Source: Candidatus Poribacteria bacterium (GTDB lineage Bacteria; Poribacteria; WGA-4E; WGA-3G). From it: 64,000 bases of DNA. The notes beneath the pieces are model-generated. The model made no database searches and was not told where the DNA came from. It saw only the letters and a program-made list of their open reading frames with translations. The translations under genes were made by a program, and so were the position numbers. Positions 52,383-61,430 of the stretch are shown here, one piece after another (the stretch's first letter is position 1; every line of letters begins with the position of its first letter). The DNA lies in the NCBI GenBank assembly GCA_022821965.1, contig JAJECN010000029.1, positions 16,102 through 80,101 on the forward strand, written 5' to 3'.

Positions 52383-55253
52383 TTAAATGAGATATTCCTT
52401 CAAAAATTGTCCTGTGAAGGAGGCTTTGACTTTGGCAACCTCCTCAGGCGTCCCGTGCGCTAAAACCTCTCCACCCTTATGTCCACCCTCGGGCCCGAGA
52501 TCAATGACGTAATCAGCGGTTTTGATAACGTCAAGGTGATGTTCAATCACAAGGACAGTATGTCCATTATCGACAAGGCGGTTGAGACTATCCAAAAGCT
52601 TCTGCACATCCGCGAGGTGAAGTCCTGTGGTTGGTTCATCTAAAATATACAGGTTACGCTTGCCACGCTTGAGTTTACCGAGTTCGCTTGCCAACTTTAT
52701 GCGCTGTGCTTCACCACCGGAGAGGATCGTGGCGGGGTGCCCAATTTGGAGATACCCCATACCGAGCTGATGCAACACATTCAACTTGTGATGAATCAAC
52801 CGTTGGTCGGCGAAGAAATCAACGCCTTCCTCAATCGACATATTAAGAATCTCGGAGATATTCCTCCCGTTGTAGGTAACATCAAGTGTATCCTCATTAT
52901 AGCGTGCGCCTTTACAGGTCGGACAGACGACTTCGACATCCGGCATAAAGTGGAGCTGCGTGGTAATTGTGCCTTCACCGTGGCACTCTTCACACCTTCC
53001 ACCTTTGACGTTGAAACTGAACCGAGAAGCGGTATAACCCCTCGCAAGGGCGAGTGGGGTACTGGCGAAAAGCTTGCGGATATTATCGTAAAACTTGATA
53101 TAGGTAGCAGGATTTGAACGTGGCGAACGTCCTATGGGCGACTGATCAATGTTAATAACGTCACTGACATGCTCATGCCCTTCCAGTTCGTCATGTGCCC
53201 CATAGAGTGTTCGACTGTCGTGATAAATAGAGTAAAGCCGCTTGTAGAGAATTTCATTGACAAGAGTACTCTTACCAGAACCAGATGCACCGGTAATGCA
53301 GATAAACACACCGAGAGGAATATCAATGTCAATACTTCTCAAATTGTTTTCTCTGGCACCCGTAATGCTCAGGAACGTCCCATTCAAGTCGCGACGCTGT
53401 TTTGGTAACGGAATCTCCCGCCTCCCACTCATGTAAAGCCCTGTCAAAGATTCAGGACAATCAAGAACCGTCTCAAGTTCACCTTGGACGACGACATGGC
53501 CACCGTGGATACCCGGTCCCGGTCCGAGTTCGATAACATGGTCGGCGGATCGAATTGTGCTTTCATCGTGCTCAACAACAATAACAGTGTTGCCGATGTC
53601 CCGCAACTTTCGCAAGGTCTCTATCATCTTGACGTTGTCTTTCGGATGTAAGCCGATACTCGGTTCATCAAGCACATAAAGCATGCCCATCAACCCCGAC
53701 CCAATCTGCGTGGACAGCCGAATACGCTGCGATTCACCACCAGAAAGCGTTGCGGAACGACGATTGAGATTCAGATAATCCAGTCCGATGCCGAGCAGGA
53801 GATTAATCCGAGTGGTAAGTTCTTTGATGACGCGGTTCCCCGCCTCTCGTTGCTTTTCTGGAATATCTTTAATACTTAATAGAAAATCCCGCAATTCTTC
53901 AAAATGTAATTCGCCAACCTCGTGAATCGTTTGACCTTCAATCGTAACGAGAAGCCGCTGCCGTTTCAGCTTGGCACCGTTGCAATCAGGACACGTGCGC
54001 TCTACCATTACTTTGCGGAGATATTCCTCCATTCCAGAATGCGCCTCGCCCTGCTTTCGGTAGCGACGATAATGCCTATCAATACGCGTGATGATCCCAT
54101 CAAAACGAATGTTCCGACCAAGATGGCGTTTCTCAACCGGTCGCGCCCCCTCTGGCTGTTTAATAGGGAATTCTTCGCCGTGCGTGCCGTGATAGAGGAC
54201 ATCAATAACCTCCTCTGAAAGGTCAGCAAAAGGCGTGTTCAGATCAAACCCGTAGTGCGCAGCGAGACTGTACATCGTCCTACCATCCCATCTATCGGGG
54301 TCGTAGTTAAACGCTTGATGGACAAACGCGCCTTCGGCGATACTTCGCGTCTTGTCAGGGACAAGTAGGTTCGGATGCACCTGCAAGTAGGTACCGAGAC
54401 CAGAGCAGGTCACACACGCACCAGTTGGTTCATTAAAGGTAAAGTGATGCGGTCCCAAATCAGCCATGAGCACCCCATGTTTGGGACATCCAAAACCTTC
54501 TAAGAGTTCTGTTGCGTTAGCTTCGGTATCTTCTGGAAATTTCGCATCAAAACGCATGAAGCCTTCGCCTACAAGCATTGCATGCTCAAGAGAGGCAAGC
54601 ACCTGCCTGTCAATTTCTTTCTGGATAAAAAATTTATCAACAATAACCTGAAGGTCATATTCCTGATCCGGGTCCAGTTCAATTTCCTCGCTGATGTCAT
54701 GTTCAACACCATCAATTCTGATGTGCCGACACCCCTTCGTACGGATGTCGTCAAAGAGGTAGTCATAATCCTCGCCGTAAATTTTGAAGACGGGTGCGTG
54801 AATCTCGACTTCGGTGCCCTCTGGCAGTGAGAGCAGCCGTTCCAAAATTTGATGGTGCGAACGGATAGGGATCTCACCTTCACAGTAAGGACAGTGCGCG
54901 GTACCGATAGTTGCGAAAAGCATACGCAGGTAGTCCTGCAAATCGGTCATCGTCCCGACGGTAGAACGCGGGTTCATGGTAATCGTTTTTTGTTCAATAG
55001 AAACAACAGGGGACAATCCATCAATGAAATCAACATCAGGTTTTTTTAGTTGGGTGATAAAGCGTTTGGCGTAGGTAGACATCGATTCTAAGAATCGGCG
55101 TTGTCCTTCAGCATAGACAGTGTCAAACGCCAACGACGACTTTCCAGAACCGCTGATACCGGTAACGACAACGAGTTGGTCTCGTGGAATCTCAAGTTCA
55201 ACGTTTTGTAGATTATTTTCTCGCGCGCCTTTAACGGCGACAGACTGTCTCAT
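52383..55253 (-). CDS. uvrA: excinuclease ABC subunit A
   Basis: The damage-recognition ATPase of nucleotide excision repair. The 956-residue protein carries two ABC halves: first Walker [10 protein letters not shown] near residue 30 and second GASGSGKST near 650, with signatures [12 protein letters not shown] and [12 protein letters not shown]. Zinc fingers are [23 protein letters not shown] and CEECHGEG with CPTCKGAR. The ATG at 55253 has GGGAGG 5 bases upstream; an in-frame TTG at 55268 is less likely. It is transcribed in the same direction as the helicase gene. Confidence 0.98.
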   Translation of the reverse strand: MRQSVAVKGARENNLQNVELEIPRDQLVVVTGISGSGKSSLAFDTVYAEGQRRFLESMSTYAKRFITQLKKPDVDFIDGLSPVVSIEQKTITMNPRSTVGTMTDLQDYLRMLFATIGTAHCPYCEGEIPIRSHHQILERLLSLPEGTEVEIHAPVFKIYGEDYDYLFDDIRTKGCRHIRIDGVEHDISEEIELDPDQEYDLQVIVDKFFIQKEIDRQVLASLEHAMLVGEGFMRFDAKFPEDTEANATELLEGFGCPKHGVLMADLGPHHFTFNEPTGACVTCSGLGTYLQVHPNLLVPDKTRSIAEGAFVHQAFNYDPDRWDGRTMYSLAAHYGFDLNTPFADLSEEVIDVLYHGTHGEEFPIKQPEGARPVEKRHLGRNIRFDGIITRIDRHYRRYRKQGEAHSGMEEYLRKVMVERTCPDCNGAKLKRQRLLVTIEGQTIHEVGELHFEELRDFLLSIKDIPEKQREAGNRVIKELTTRINLLLGIGLDYLNLNRRSATLSGGESQRIRLSTQIGSGLMGMLYVLDEPSIGLHPKDNVKMIETLRKLRDIGNTVIVVEHDESTIRSADHVIELGPGPGIHGGHVVVQGELETVLDCPESLTGLYMSGRREIPLPKQRRDLNGTFLSITGARENNLRSIDIDIPLGVFICITGASGSGKSTLVNEILYKRLYSIYHDSRTLYGAHDELEGHEHVSDVINIDQSPIGRSPRSNPATYIKFYDNIRKLFASTPLALARGYTASRFSFNVKGGRCEECHGEGTITTQLHFMPDVEVVCPTCKGARYNEDTLDVTYNGRNISEILNMSIEEGVDFFADQRLIHHKLNVLHQLGMGYLQIGHPATILSGGEAQRIKLASELGKLKRGKRNLYILDEPTTGLHLADVQKLLDSLNRLVDNGHTVLVIEHHLDVIKTADYVIDLGPEGGHKGGEVLAHGTPEEVAKVKASFTGQFLKEYLI

Positions 55254-55353
55254 ACGAACCTCCCACAATGAAGTTTAAGAATTTATGGAACAATGCGGAT
55301 TGTTTGTCATCTATTTGCATTTTCATTAGCAAACTCACCTTAATTCAACGTTG

Positions 55354-57291
55354 TTACATGTCAAATAGAAACGGATTATTTACATCGTAATAATACGCAG
55401 GTTCCTCTACAGAGACCTTGCTATCCTTCGTCAGGCGGATAGGGGCAGAGAATTGTTCAATAACCTCCTTCTGCGCAAGCCATTCACACGCCAACTCAAA
55501 AGCGAGATGCCGCCTACCGAAATGTGTATAGATGTCGGTTATCGTGCGCTCCTCGCCCGACTCTTCTAAGAAGTCAAGAAGCGGCTTGAACAACGTCTGC
55601 AGATTATCTTCTAAATATCCGTCAACCTGCTCAAGAGCTTCGCGGAGCATTGCATCATCCTTCGGTTTGTCTATCAGATCCGTGAAGATGGTGTTGAAAA
55701 AAGATGGATTGTGTTCAAGTGCCTGATAGATGACTTTCCGACGCGGTGTCTCGCCGTGCATGAACGTTTCAATGCGTGCCAATTCCCTAACAAGGTAGGT
55801 TAGGTAGAGAAACGTGTAGTTGAGATCTTTCTTAAGGTGCAACCATTTTTCGGCTTTTGCGAGGATAGTCGTTGCAAAAGCCGCAGCATTGAGGAGCTGA
55901 GACTGTTTATCCCGTTCACCCACATGTAGATCGACGCTATCTCCTACACGGAAATTAGCTTCGCCATCTACAGAAAAAAGGCTGTCTTTTGAGAACAGAA
56001 CGCGACTTTCCGCGAGGATTGAATGGATTGCGCTGCCCTGCGGTGCCCTATCTAACAACTTTCTATAATCACTACGGGTATGGAGTGCAACCCGGATCGG
56101 TATACCCTCTTCAAGTAACTGATACCCCTGCCGCTTGAATTTTGTGCCATCTCGGAGAATCAGTGTAATCTCAGGAGCCGTCTTCTCCCAGACGTTATTT
56201 TCAGCGAGATCGCTGTTGAGGATCGCAGCGAGAATGTATCGGTCCTCCCTGAGCGTTTCTGCGAAACTGTCGACTGCACTATGAATCTGCGCGTGGATAT
56301 CGTCTTTCAACCCTACCTGTTCTTGCTTGGGTTTGGTGCCATCGTAATAGTAAGCGGGTTCCTCCACGGAAAATTGGCTTTTCGTCGTGAGCTTCATCGG
56401 CAGTGCGACCTGCCTGATAACGCCTTTCCACGCCAACCATTGGCACACCAGATCCAGCGATTCTTCATCAAATTCGGAGTCCCCATCACGCTTGCCATGT
56501 GCGCTACGTCCCAAGTCGGCGTTCAATTCAGTATTCGCGCGCGGTGCTTTCTGCTCAATGAGATAATCAAGAATGGGTTGGAAAATAAACTGTCGTTCAT
56601 CAAGGTAGGCGTTAATGGCATTCAGCGCATCCTGAATGACCGCCTCACTCTTTTCACAGTTCATCAGATTCGTATAGACACGGTTAAAGAAATCGGGATT
56701 GTAACGGAGCGCTGGCTGAATTACCTCTCGTACTGGAACTTCATCGTTCAAAAGCACCTCTATTCTTGCTAATCCCTGCACCACCTCCAAAAGCGATAGA
56801 AAAGAGATCAAGCAATCTTTATTGACGTAAAATTGCTTCTCAGCATAGACGAGGCTCGGTAAAGTACTGGCAACAACATCAAGGAGTTGGAACTGTTTAT
56901 CGCGTTCGCCGATGTTGTTGCGATTCGCATTCTTATCATACCACTCCTGAATGGAGGCATCGCGTGAAAAGAGGAGTGTACTATGCGAGAAATAGGAGTG
57001 CATGAAGGAACCCTGTTGCGCGCCTTCTATTGCCCGCTTAAAAGAATTACGCGGTGATATATTGGCGTGGATATTTACACCGTTTTCGACGAGCGAGAAG
57101 AAAGACTGCGTCGGGCGAACTGCGTCTCTACCGATGAACTCCATATCCAAATCCGATTTTTCCCATACCTGTGCATAAGAGAAACTACCCGCGACAATGG
57201 CAGCAAGGATATAGGGATCCTTCTGAACCTTTTCGACGAGTGCATCCACGGCTTCGTGGTACTGCTGTTCAATAGCGTCTTGAGATTGCAT
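55354..57291 (-). CDS. tandem-duplicated nucleotidyltransferase-like protein with one degenerate half
   Basis: A 645-residue protein of two homologous halves (about 1-325 and 326-645). Each runs: an AVDALVEKVQKDPYILAAI-like helix, a beta-strand, a GERDKQ block (GERDKQFQLLDV and GERDKQSQLLNA), helices and the end SVEEPAYYYD. The first half has a polymerase-beta nucleotidyltransferase motif, GSFSYAQVWEKSDLDMEF (GS...SDLD). In the second half this is NSDLAENNVWEKTAPEITL, with both GS and the Asp pair lost. Substrate unknown. AGGAGA precedes the ATG. It is upstream of uvrA by about 100 bases. Confidence 0.75.
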   Translation of the reverse strand: MQSQDAIEQQYHEAVDALVEKVQKDPYILAAIVAGSFSYAQVWEKSDLDMEFIGRDAVRPTQSFFSLVENGVNIHANISPRNSFKRAIEGAQQGSFMHSYFSHSTLLFSRDASIQEWYDKNANRNNIGERDKQFQLLDVVASTLPSLVYAEKQFYVNKDCLISFLSLLEVVQGLARIEVLLNDEVPVREVIQPALRYNPDFFNRVYTNLMNCEKSEAVIQDALNAINAYLDERQFIFQPILDYLIEQKAPRANTELNADLGRSAHGKRDGDSEFDEESLDLVCQWLAWKGVIRQVALPMKLTTKSQFSVEEPAYYYDGTKPKQEQVGLKDDIHAQIHSAVDSFAETLREDRYILAAILNSDLAENNVWEKTAPEITLILRDGTKFKRQGYQLLEEGIPIRVALHTRSDYRKLLDRAPQGSAIHSILAESRVLFSKDSLFSVDGEANFRVGDSVDLHVGERDKQSQLLNAAAFATTILAKAEKWLHLKKDLNYTFLYLTYLVRELARIETFMHGETPRRKVIYQALEHNPSFFNTIFTDLIDKPKDDAMLREALEQVDGYLEDNLQTLFKPLLDFLEESGEERTITDIYTHFGRRHLAFELACEWLAQKEVIEQFSAPIRLTKDSKVSVEEPAYYYDVNNPFLFDM

Positions 57292-57477
57292 TGGGTTCTC
57301 CTACTCGATGTAGTTTGAAACCGAATTCTGCTCTAAAAAATGAGGGATTTTCCACTATTAATTATACTATAAATCTGTTAAGAATGCAAGTAAATTTCAT
57401 CAAATAATTCCCTAAAATTTTCAACCATCGCGATGGTAAGATTTACCAATTTTTTCTTCCTATAAATCAGAAAAAAC

Positions 57478-57506
57478 TTGACATAAACAAGGATATATGA
57501 TAGCAT
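57478..57506 (+). promoter_or_regulatory. sigma-70-type promoter for the VOC-family gene
   Basis: A perfect TTGACA at 57478-57483, a 17-base spacer and TAGCAT at 57501-57506. It leaves a leader of about 130 bases that holds no other clear signal. The AT-rich remainder of 57292-57477 holds no gene. Confidence 0.6.
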
Positions 57507-57642
57507 CCTCCATTGCAGAAAGGACGTTAACACGCCAAGACAGGTTTCCGTCTCCGCCTCGCAAGCAAAGTTTCTAACCCCGACTGTGATTGTGGCTTTA
57601 CGATAAAGCGTTCACCTATCTTTTTATTCAGGAGAGAGAAAG

Positions 57643-58119
57643 ATGTTAGCTGTTAAAGAACTTGGTCACGTTGGACTCTACTGCACAGATGTACAAAAAT
57701 CCCAAGATTTCTATACACGCATTCTCGGTCTCACTGTCACCGATGCACATCCGGAAGGGCACATTATCTTCCTGAGTGCACAGCCGGAATCCGAACACCA
57801 CGAACTGGCATTGTGCCCCGGCAGGGATGCTCCACCGGGTGCAAAGGTTGTGCAACAAGTGTCGTTTATCGTCAACGATCTTGCGGATTTAAAGCAATTT
57901 CACACTCGCCTCAAGGAAGAAGGCGTACGAATTCGGAGTGTAGTGAACCACGGTATCTCTCTGGCGATCTACTTCTACGATCCAGATGAGAATGTCGTTG
58001 AGGTTTACGCCAAAACCCCGTACAAGATTCCGCAACCATTCTCAGAGGATGTAGACCTTGACCTGGACGACGAAGAGTTGATGAAAATCGCCGAGACCGG
58101 CACATCCCCAGCAGACTGA
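57643..58119 (+). CDS. VOC-superfamily (glyoxalase/extradiol dioxygenase-like) protein
   Basis: A 158-residue metalloenzyme-fold protein. Two beta-alpha-beta-beta-beta modules are visible: ELGHVGLYCTDVQKSQDFYTRILGL, with the first ligand His, and VQQVSFIVNDLADLKQFHTRLKEEGV, with YFYDPDENVVEVY near the end carrying a Glu ligand. Extradiol dioxygenases and glyoxalases use these positions to bind Fe or Mn. The reaction is not readable. An Asp/Glu-rich tail follows. AGGAGAG precedes the ATG. It is transcribed alone from its own promoter. Confidence 0.9.
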   Translation: MLAVKELGHVGLYCTDVQKSQDFYTRILGLTVTDAHPEGHIIFLSAQPESEHHELALCPGRDAPPGAKVVQQVSFIVNDLADLKQFHTRLKEEGVRIRSVVNHGISLAIYFYDPDENVVEVYAKTPYKIPQPFSEDVDLDLDDEELMKIAETGTSPAD

Positions 58120-58356
58120 AAACACGTACTCTATCCCAGAGGTACTCCCTCTTCCTTGTAGGAACAACCTTGTGAAAATGGAAGGATAGGAAAGTTGGAA
58201 GAACCGCCGTGTCTACTATCTTCCAACTTTCCATGCTACCAATCCAATTACTGCAAACTGAATGTCCCTGAAAAATAACTACGTCTTCCTTGAAACAATT
58301 TTCTACGCGTGTTAAGATATACATCAAGTACTATCCCAAAAATGGAGGAATCTGCA

Positions 58357-59070
58357 ATGAGACCGACAAAGTATTGGTGGTTTGTAATCTTGGCGATGCT
58401 AATAAGCATACCTCTCGTCTTCGCAGTCCACGACGAAGATAAGGGACCCGAAAAATTCGGGCGCTACGAATTCAAAGAGCAGGACATCAAAGTAGCAACA
58501 GATGAATGTGATGCTGGAGGCAAACCGGGGCCTGAATTTGTGCCAACAGTACGAGATGATGAACCCAACTTGGCACTCCTCAAAGATGCGAAACCGGAAG
58601 CTTCTTCGCAGCTGGAAGGTTGGTGTCCGCGCAGGCACTGTATTGAATATCTCAACGATGGTTTTTACAACAACTGCCGAAGTTGGATTATCGGCACAAT
58701 ACCCGGCTGGGCGCAAATCGACATTGGCGATGTCGCTAATGTAAACCGCATCTATTTCGCCAGCGACCATTCGCAAGGTTTTCTCGACAGGACAACCGCT
58801 GATTTCGATATCCTCGTCGCGACAACTAAAGCGGATGCAAACTCAGATGCAAACACATGGAAAAAGGTTTACACGCACAAGGGCGATCCGGTTAGTAAAA
58901 CCACTGAGTTCACCTTTAAGGATGTAGAAGCACGGTGGCTACGCCTTCATATTCGCGCCAACGGTGGTGCGCGTGTCGATGAAATCGAAATTTACGGTGG
59001 CAAAGACCCAATGGATGTCGAACCGAAAGAGAAATTTACGACAACATGGGCAAGGATAAAAACAGAGTAA
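58357..59070 (+). CDS. exported discoidin (F5/8 type C)-like protein with C-terminal TWA tag (5)
   Basis: A 237-residue exported protein. The ATG at 58357 has GGAGGAA 6 bases upstream and leads straight into a signal peptide (YWWFVILAMLISIPLVF, cleavage near AVHD). The longer frame from 58309 lacks this. A galactose-binding/discoidin-like sandwich follows: NLALLKDAKPEASSQLEGW, WAQIDIGDVANVNRIYFASD, then TEFTFKDVEARWLRLHI and VDEIEIYGG. Such domains bind glycans or lipids. It ends KFTTTWARIKTE, one of the six tagged C-termini. A hairpin (59080-59110) separates it from the next tagged protein. Confidence 0.8.
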   Translation: MRPTKYWWFVILAMLISIPLVFAVHDEDKGPEKFGRYEFKEQDIKVATDECDAGGKPGPEFVPTVRDDEPNLALLKDAKPEASSQLEGWCPRRHCIEYLNDGFYNNCRSWIIGTIPGWAQIDIGDVANVNRIYFASDHSQGFLDRTTADFDILVATTKADANSDANTWKKVYTHKGDPVSKTTEFTFKDVEARWLRLHIRANGGARVDEIEIYGGKDPMDVEPKEKFTTTWARIKTE

Positions 59071-59079
59071 TATTGCTAC

Positions 59080-59110
59080 TTGTAGGCGAAGTTTAAAACC
59101 TCGCCTACAA
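59080..59110. repeat. 10-bp-stem hairpin between two tagged exported protein genes
   Basis: TTGTAGGCGA at 59080-59089 pairs perfectly with TCGCCTACAA at 59101-59110 around an AT-rich loop. No T-run follows, so it is not a typical terminator; a processing or stability element or dispersed repeat is possible. Confidence 0.6.
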
Positions 59111-59131
59111 TAACAAACAAGGTAGACTTTA

Positions 59132-59953
59132 ATGAAAACCTCCACACGGCGGATAACACCCATTGTTATACTGACGCTGTGCGTCAGCATCGGTTATGCT
59201 GATATTCTGTTTCAGGATGACTTTGAGGGGAAAAATGCACTTCTTCAGCGAGTCATTGATGAAACCAAATGGATGCCTATACCGAGTTGGAAACTCAGTG
59301 ACAACGAGGATAATCACCCGGTTTTAGGCAGAAAAGTACTTGATATCTGGGGGCATGGTGCTGGATTAAGTGTCGCTGAGTTCCCAGAAGAATTTGATTT
59401 CTACGCCGATTTCAAGACGATGGAGGGAACTGGTCCCGGGAGTGTAGCAAATTTTGTCTTTCACGCACAAGAAGGTGAGTTGGACCCACTCCGTCTTATT
59501 CAGGCAAACGGCATTTATAACCACTACTCGGCAAAAATAGCGACGGAAGGTGCCAAATATTGGCCCCAACATATCACTTGGGGGATCCACTTCGCGCGTA
59601 AACGAGTTTGGCGAGTTTGGCCGGTTCCATTTGCCGACAAACAAAATCGGAAGCGAGACGTTTGGTACCGGGTGAAGTTTGAGGTCCGGGCGAATCATCA
59701 ATTTCACGCCTACTTGGGTGAAGTCGGTGCTGATCTTAACGAACTCATTTTCGTAGGGACATGGGTCGATCATGAAAAAAGATTCGCACGAGGAAAAATC
59801 GGCTTCTTCTTGGGAGGGAATATTGAATGGGGCTGGGGCGAACGTGCCCAATTCGATAATATCATGGTGACGACACCCGGATTTCTCTCTGTTGCCCCAA
59901 GCGGGAAACTACCTCTGACATGGGGTGAACTAAAGCAGGAACAAAGAGACTAA
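59132..59953 (+). CDS. exported concanavalin/DUF1080-like protein with C-terminal TWG tag (6)
   Basis: A 273-residue exported protein with a signal peptide (TPIVILTLCVSIGYA before DILFQ). The mature part opens LFQDDFEGKN, then has DFYADFKTMEG, GIYNHYSAKIA, WYRVKFEVRANHQFHAYLGE and AQFDNIMVTTPG. This order is that of DUF1080/concanavalin-like sandwich domains, which bind or hydrolyse glycosides. It ends VAPSGKLPLTWGELKQEQRD with the shared tag. The AAGG before the ATG is modest. Its TAA overlaps the next ATG (TAATG), so it is coupled to the Gfo/Idh/MocA gene. Confidence 0.8.
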   Translation: MKTSTRRITPIVILTLCVSIGYADILFQDDFEGKNALLQRVIDETKWMPIPSWKLSDNEDNHPVLGRKVLDIWGHGAGLSVAEFPEEFDFYADFKTMEGTGPGSVANFVFHAQEGELDPLRLIQANGIYNHYSAKIATEGAKYWPQHITWGIHFARKRVWRVWPVPFADKQNRKRDVWYRVKFEVRANHQFHAYLGEVGADLNELIFVGTWVDHEKRFARGKIGFFLGGNIEWGWGERAQFDNIMVTTPGFLSVAPSGKLPLTWGELKQEQRD

Positions 59954-60960
59954 TGAACTCTCAAAAACCGTTGGCAATAGGCATCATCGGTGCTGGCAAT
60001 ATGGGCAGACATCATCTCAGAGTGATAACCGAGTACGGTGCAAGCATCGTTGCGGTCCATGACGTGCAACTTGAGGCAGCACACGAACTCGCAACGCATG
60101 CGGATGGAGCACTTGCCACTACCGCCTTAGATGCTTTTTTCGATGTAGACATGGACGGAGTGGTTATCACAACACCACCCCCTATCCGCCTTGTGCCCAT
60201 CCAGATGGCATGCGATCGTGGCATCTCTATCATGGTCGAGAAACCCCCTGCCCTAAATATGGTTGAAGGTAGAAAGTGCCTCGCCTCCATTGAGAAAGCA
60301 GGCATCATCGCTGCTGTCGGATTTCAACTCCGCTACCATCCCCTCTATGAACAGTTAAAGACGTTAATCGCTTCGGAGACGGTGCACCTCGTTCGGACGG
60401 TCTGCACCGTTGATTATTACCTCAGTTTCAGAGCGGCACCATGGTTCCTGCAGTCCGAGATAAGCGGTGGTCCCTTGCCGGAACAAGCGGTGCACGTCTT
60501 GGATTGCGCTCGGTTTGTGATGGGGAATCCAAAACCGGTGCAGGCACATGCCTTAGCCATTAAAAATATGGCACTGGAACGGACCGAATTCGATGCTGAA
60601 AACGCTATTCAGATGACCTATCAATTGGACAACGGGGTTTTCGGAACGCACATGAATCACTGTGGGACCGAAAATTTTAGTTTTGAAGTTGAAGTTGTCG
60701 GACCGCATTTGCGACTACACGCAAATATGACAGAAAATGCAATTCGTGGATACCTTAACGGCGAAACTATCAATGAACCGGCAGTCTCCGAAAACAGTTT
60801 AGGTTTAGACAAAACTGGTGCTTGGCTTCGTGCCATCGAAACAGATGACAGAACCCTCATTCGATCACCATTTACCGATGCGATTGAAACACTCGCCTTA
60901 ATTGATGCAGCCGTCCAGAGCCGCGACACCGGCAGATTTATGAACGTTGAGGACTTGTAA
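59953..60960 (+). CDS. Gfo/Idh/MocA-family oxidoreductase (C)
   Basis: A 335-residue NAD(P)-dependent oxidoreductase with Rossmann start AIGIIGAGNMGRHHLRVI, VEKPPALNMVEG (family Glu-Lys-Pro), GFQLRYHPLYEQL and GGPLPEQAVHVLDCARFVMG with the catalytic His. The substrate is unknown. Its ATG overlaps the upstream exported protein's TAA by one base, an unusual coupling of a secreted protein to a cytoplasmic enzyme. Downstream come the ArsC-like and epimerase genes, probably one operon. Confidence 0.9.
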   Translation: MNSQKPLAIGIIGAGNMGRHHLRVITEYGASIVAVHDVQLEAAHELATHADGALATTALDAFFDVDMDGVVITTPPPIRLVPIQMACDRGISIMVEKPPALNMVEGRKCLASIEKAGIIAAVGFQLRYHPLYEQLKTLIASETVHLVRTVCTVDYYLSFRAAPWFLQSEISGGPLPEQAVHVLDCARFVMGNPKPVQAHALAIKNMALERTEFDAENAIQMTYQLDNGVFGTHMNHCGTENFSFEVEVVGPHLRLHANMTENAIRGYLNGETINEPAVSENSLGLDKTGAWLRAIETDDRTLIRSPFTDAIETLALIDAAVQSRDTGRFMNVEDL

Positions 60961-61001
60961 GGTAAATTAGAAAAGCGCGAAACCTTGGAACGAAGTGGAA
61001 A

Positions 61002-61066
61002 GCGGATATACGAAAAGGGATTTGAAATCTTCAATCCACTTCACCGAACCGCAAGGAAAATTAAAA
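61002..61066 (+). repeat. leader repeat shared with the Gfo/Idh/MocA gene A leader
   Basis: About 65 bases resemble the transcript-sense tandem repeat upstream of 15796. The last 23 are identical, including AACCGCAAGGAAAATTAAAA, and provide the Shine-Dalgarno sequence for the start at 61068. Upstream the match is looser (GCGGAT-TACG-A...AAAT). Confidence 0.8.
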
Positions 61067-61067
61067 A

Positions 61068-61409
61068 ATGATAGATTGGATTTACTTTCGGAGCAGCTGA
61101 AACTCGTGTAAAAAAGTGCAAGAGTTTCTTGACACACACAACTTACAAGTAGAAAACCGGACGGATGCGCGAAAAGAGGCAATGGATGCAGCAGCCGTAT
61201 GGGATTTAATGGGCAGCGCGAAGCAGATCATCGTCGCAAAAGGAAGACGAATAGAAAACTTCGTGCCAACTGAAAACACACGGGAATCAATTCTAAAAGT
61301 CGTGATGGGACGAAGTGGCAGCCTACGTGCACCGACAGTGCAAAGTGGAGACGTTTTCCTCGTCGGCTTCAACGAAGCACTCTATGGTAGCGAAGCCCCC
61401 TTCGCTTAA
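61068..61409 (+). CDS. ArsC/thioredoxin-fold selenoprotein candidate (in-frame TGA at codon 11)
   Basis: Reading from the ATG at 61068 through the in-frame TGA (61098-61100) gives a 113-residue protein: MIDWIYFRSS-U-NSCKKVQEFL and so on. The Sec would take the first position of a CxxC, giving UNSC (residues 11-14), the thioredoxin/ArsC/Spx active-site place just after the first beta-strand. Downstream sequence is that of an ArsC-like protein (AKQIIVAKGRRIENF, APTVQSGDVFLVGFNEALY). A SECIS-like hairpin starts inside the TGA. The Shine-Dalgarno sequence lies in a repeat that serves another gene the same way. The alternative is a truncated protein from GTG at 61116, without the active site. Confidence 0.75.
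61098..61128 (+). promoter_or_regulatory. SECIS-like hairpin for selenocysteine insertion
   Basis: The stem GAAACTC (61099-61105) pairs perfectly with GAGTTTC (61122-61128). A G-A mismatch follows, then TGT (61107-61109) pairs with GCA (61118-61120). The 8-base apical loop AAAAAAGT carries a G-T pair of residues (61116-61117) about 16 bases after the TGA. This is the distance and shape of bacterial SECIS elements. Confidence 0.7.
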
Positions 61410-61430
61410 ACCACCCAAGGACGAAAACCG

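Noticed and set aside
52149..52463. Plus-strand open frame between uvrA and the helicase gene
   Set aside because: It overlaps the uvrA 3' end antisense, has no recognisable family and the spacer reads as a promoter region for the helicase.
59080..59110. Rho-independent terminator
   Set aside because: The stem is good but no T-run follows on either strand.
61116..61409. A GTG-started 97-residue frame as the whole ArsC-like gene
   Set aside because: It lacks the first strand and active site and has no Shine-Dalgarno sequence. The ATG at 61068 has one and reads through a TGA with a SECIS-like hairpin.
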